Of a stretch of DNA of 64,000 nt, positions 61,484-64,000 are shown in pieces. A model generated the notes under the pieces. That model saw only the letters and a list, made by a program, of their open reading frames with translations, searched no databases and was not told the origin of the DNA. How positions within the stretch are numbered: position 1 is the stretch's first letter; every line of letters starts with the position of its first letter. Source of the stretch: Rossellomorea vietnamensis (GTDB taxonomy: Bacteria > Bacillota > Bacilli > Bacillales > Bacillaceae_B); contig NZ_LIXZ01000005.1 in the NCBI RefSeq assembly GCF_001305855.1, positions 22,490-86,489 on the forward strand, written 5' to 3'. A program made the position numbers and the translations under genes.

Positions 61484-63640
61484 TTAAGAGGCTTTATGGA
61501 CTTTTACTACCTGTCTTTCCTTCTTCATGAAAGGCATCCACCAGTTCCAGTCACCAAGGAGCATCATTAGCGAGGGGACCAAAATCATTCTGACGATGGT
61601 TGCATCAATGAAAATGGCGATGGCAATCCCAACCCCGATCTGCTTGACGGGCATCACACCTGTAAAGGCGAAAGCCCCCGTTATGACGATCATGATTAGA
61701 GCGGCTGAGGTGATGATTTTACTCGTTGAAGCAAGTCCTTCAATGGTAGAACGTGTGTTGTCACCTGTTTCTTGATAAATTTCATGAATCCTGGAAATGA
61801 GGAACACCTCATAATCCATGCTAAGGCCGAAAACAAGGCTGAATACCAACACGGGAAGCACAAGGGCAATATCCGATTCCGGGATTCCAAAGTGTCCTCC
61901 CTGGAATATCCATACTAAGATTCCGAATGTTGATGTAAGACTGATAATATTCATTAAAATGGCCTTTAATGGAATGATGATGGAGCGGAATGCGATCATC
62001 AGAATCAGGTAAGTCGAACCTAAAATGATAAACAGGCATAATCCTACTTTTTGATAAATCTCATCAAAGATTTCCTGATTGAATTTCACCTGTCCTCCAA
62101 ACTGGAGGGGGTGTGACCATTCTTTGTGACTCCATTCATTCACCAGTTCCTGAGCAGCGGATGATGATGAATCCAATGACAAGTGCACAGGAATCAGGGT
62201 TTTGTCTCCCTGAATCAATTGATTCAGTGCAGGGTCGATTTTCTCCTTGGAGTCGGGCTGTTGAATTGCCTCTAATAACTTTTCCGGAGAGTCGATGTTA
62301 GTGGCTTTAAAGATAGAGTCCACAGAAGTCACATCTGATTCCTGGGAGAAATCTGAAAGGAGTTCATTTAAATCTTCCAATCCAGCTTTGGTGGTCCAGC
62401 CATTCTCCCGTTTGGCAATCACATATACCGTACTGCCTTTATCTGTTTTAAACTCCTCCTGAATGGTATCCATCGCCTGACGGGATTCAAATGTAGCAGG
62501 TAATGTCTCTGTATCAGGAATGGCAAGTTTCATGGACCGGACAGGCAATATGCCGATCACTAAGACAAATAGAGCGAGCAGGGCCAGAATGACAGGTCTT
62601 TTCATGACAAACCCGGCAAATACCCTCCATTTTCCGTGGCCATTTTTCTTCTGTTTGATCAGCATCCATTTATTAATGGACTTTCCGAGGAGCAAAAGAA
62701 CGGAAGGGAGTAGTGATAATGCAGAAACTACTGCAAGCATGACGACTACCATGCCTCCGATCGCAATAGTCTGGAAGATATCGATTTCAATGAGCAGCAT
62801 GGCTCCTAAACCGATGAATACACATACTGCTGAGAAAATGATTGATCTTCCTGCAGTTTGAATAGTGGTATGGATGGCTTCCGGTATTGATCTCGTGGCG
62901 AGTTCCTCACGATAGCGGTTTATAAACAGAAGAGAAAAGTCAATACTCAGGGCAAGCCCGATCATTGGGACTACATTCAGCAGGAAAACGGATAATTCCA
63001 TACTGCCGCCAATCAGGGCGAGAATCCCGAATGCCGTAACAACCGTCACCACTCCGATGATTAAAGGAACAATGGAAGCAACAACGGAGCCGAATGCGAA
63101 TAACAGGACAATGAGAGCGAAAGGTAATCCTATCAATTCGGCCCGTTTCAAATCATCCTGACTGGCCTTATTAATGTCTGAACTAATAATGGATGCCCCG
63201 GTCAAGGATTGGCCTGGATTATCTTTCATTAGTGCTTTGATTTCATTCGTTTCATCTGTGATATCGGACTGATCGAAGGATAAAACGGCGTACGCCACGT
63301 CGTCTTTCAATAATTTTTCATCTTGTAATGGAGATTGTATAGAAGATGTGACATCCAAGTTTTCTATGCTTTCAATCGTTTTCTTAATCGATGCATGGAA
63401 ACCTTCTGCAGATTGGGAATCCTGCTTTTCCATAAGCAGCAAAATGGACGACTCGGGAAAATGAAAAGAATCGGTCAATTCATCATTCACTTTTTCGAAT
63501 TGTCCGTCTGTTCTAAAACCATCCCCTCCTAAAATGTTGGGTAAGTCTGTTGCAAAATATGCGAATACCCCCGCTATCATCACCCATAGCACAATGATCC
63601 ATTTATACCAGCGGGTGATCCCTTTACCGAGCAGGTTCAT
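61484..63640 (-). CDS. ydfJ: MMPL-family RND exporter, YdfJ-like
   Basis: The 718-residue RND/MMPL membrane protein has 12 helices in two repeats, each with an extracytoplasmic domain. Motifs are LALSIDFSLLFINRYREE in the first half and VFGLSMDYEVFLISRIHE in the second, each with the proton-relay Asp. It exports lipids or drugs using the proton gradient. ATG 63640 follows AAGGAG by 9 nt; the frame stays open to 63694 but that ATG has no ribosome binding site. A short inverted repeat upstream may bind a regulator. Confidence 0.9.
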   Translation of the reverse strand: MNLLGKGITRWYKWIIVLWVMIAGVFAYFATDLPNILGGDGFRTDGQFEKVNDELTDSFHFPESSILLLMEKQDSQSAEGFHASIKKTIESIENLDVTSSIQSPLQDEKLLKDDVAYAVLSFDQSDITDETNEIKALMKDNPGQSLTGASIISSDINKASQDDLKRAELIGLPFALIVLLFAFGSVVASIVPLIIGVVTVVTAFGILALIGGSMELSVFLLNVVPMIGLALSIDFSLLFINRYREELATRSIPEAIHTTIQTAGRSIIFSAVCVFIGLGAMLLIEIDIFQTIAIGGMVVVMLAVVSALSLLPSVLLLLGKSINKWMLIKQKKNGHGKWRVFAGFVMKRPVILALLALFVLVIGILPVRSMKLAIPDTETLPATFESRQAMDTIQEEFKTDKGSTVYVIAKRENGWTTKAGLEDLNELLSDFSQESDVTSVDSIFKATNIDSPEKLLEAIQQPDSKEKIDPALNQLIQGDKTLIPVHLSLDSSSSAAQELVNEWSHKEWSHPLQFGGQVKFNQEIFDEIYQKVGLCLFIILGSTYLILMIAFRSIIIPLKAILMNIISLTSTFGILVWIFQGGHFGIPESDIALVLPVLVFSLVFGLSMDYEVFLISRIHEIYQETGDNTRSTIEGLASTSKIITSAALIMIVITGAFAFTGVMPVKQIGVGIAIAIFIDATIVRMILVPSLMMLLGDWNWWMPFMKKERQVVKVHKAS

Positions 63641-63761
63641 CTCATCACACTCCTTGATTGAAACTCTTAAATCCTTATTTAATGATATTTCCATGACTTT
63701 TTACATAAAAAAAGAATCACTCATTAAGTTTAATAGGTGGACTCATAAGGTGCAATAACTA

Positions 63762-63788
63762 ATTGTTCGAATGTGATAACCGAACAAT
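63762..63788. promoter_or_regulatory. inverted repeat between ydfJ and the HAD gene
   Basis: ATTGTTCG (63762-63769) and CGAACAAT (63781-63788) are a perfect 8-bp inverted repeat with an 11-nt spacer. It may be an operator for the ydfJ promoter (TetR-style) or a weak terminator for the HAD gene, which ends 3 nt away. Confidence 0.45.
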
Positions 63789-63790
63789 CA

Positions 63791-64000
63791 TTAACCTTCC
63801 TTCATGTGGAGGATGAATGTAGAAGCGCTCAATAAATCAGGAAATATGTAATCAGCGTTATATGTTGGTGAGGAGCTGTCATGTAGTAATATGGTGTTAC
63901 ATCCAGCTTTTTTGCCTGCTTCTATGTCTACATCACGATCGCCGATCATGAAGGATCCAGCAAGATCAATGCTGTATTTTTCCGCCAGTTCAAGAAGCAT
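63791..64000 (-). CDS. HAD-family phosphatase, C-terminal fragment (partial)
   Basis: Only the last 69 or so residues are in the window. MIGDRDVDIEAGKKAGCNTILL contains the HAD motif-IV Asp pair and resembles the histidinol-phosphatase / heptose-bisphosphate (GmhB) branch. The ATG at the window edge is probably internal because the nucleophile Asp motif and lysine motif are missing; the gene continues beyond 64000. Confidence 0.75.
   Translation of the reverse strand: MLLELAEKYSIDLAGSFMIGDRDVDIEAGKKAGCNTILLHDSSSPTYNADYIFPDLLSASTFILHMKEG

Overview
The window is ordinary chromosomal DNA of an endospore-forming member of the Bacillaceae (Bacillus sensu lato). It has moderate-to-low GC, strong AGGAGG ribosome binding sites, many TTG/GTG starts and dense intrinsic terminators. 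A tricistronic gerA-type germination receptor operon, a YhcN/YlaJ-family sporulation lipoprotein and an Sda-like peptide mark a spore former. Many neighbours have recognisable B. subtilis counterparts (odhAB, yngI, ykqA, yojNO, xpaC-yaaN, mifM-yidC2, ykpA, cvfB, proHJA, ydfJ). I see no prophage, IS element, CRISPR array, rRNA or tRNA. Gene names rest on recalled family sequences, not on searches.

Layout. 0-4.2 kb: odhA-odhB (2-oxoglutarate dehydrogenase). 4.2-10.3 kb: Sda-like peptide, yngI acyl-CoA synthetase, ykqA, a DedA protein, small hypotheticals and a GNAT enzyme. 10.4-13.3 kb: yojN-yojO (AAA+ ATPase and von Willebrand factor A pair). 13.5-20 kb: CPA1 antiporter, aldehyde dehydrogenase, xpaC-yaaN and a penicillin-binding carboxypeptidase. 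20-21.2 kb: yidC2 behind a MifM-type arrest peptide. 21.4-28.9 kb: cupredoxin, DUF1033, germination operon, small proteins including ydjO, and an amidohydrolase. 29-36 kb: recQ, ykpA, a DUF4395 protein, then a promoter, folded RNA and terminators ahead of a MutS2-like ATPase that lacks an Smr domain. 36-45.9 kb: ZIP permease, YhcN, two MFS pumps, guanine-riboswitch-controlled purine permease, cvfB, a C45 hydrolase, a glycosyltransferase and msrA. 46-53.6 kb: cobalamin riboswitch followed by a nine-gene corrinoid uptake and salvage cluster. 53.7-64 kb: LCP protein, proH-proJ-proA, DnaQ-like exonuclease with a cNMP/CBS/DUF294 protein, an MMPL exporter and a HAD-phosphatase fragment.

How the genes work together. 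The B12 cluster reads as a salvage-only pathway: BtuFCD import, CbiZ amidohydrolase fused to the ATPase, PduO-type adenosylation, CobU/CobS/CobC lower-ligand assembly, and a probable alpha-ribazole kinase (CblS) in place of CobT. No corrin-ring synthesis genes are present. proHJA forms a complete glutamate-to-proline route in the arrangement used for osmoprotective proline.

The most interesting material is regulatory. (1) A 93-codon MifM-like arrest ORF whose last six codons form one arm of a 17-bp hairpin that hides the yidC2 ribosome binding site. (2) A 19-residue leader peptide before an MFS pump, with three mutually exclusive pairing segments resembling translational attenuation of drug-resistance genes. 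(3) A 220-nt structured, terminated RNA containing a 7-codon uORF upstream of the MutS2-like gene, plus a second terminator-like hairpin at its start. (4) Two CobU-like proteins in one operon that retain complementary halves of the family motifs. The first three are cis-acting and two may sense ribosome status.
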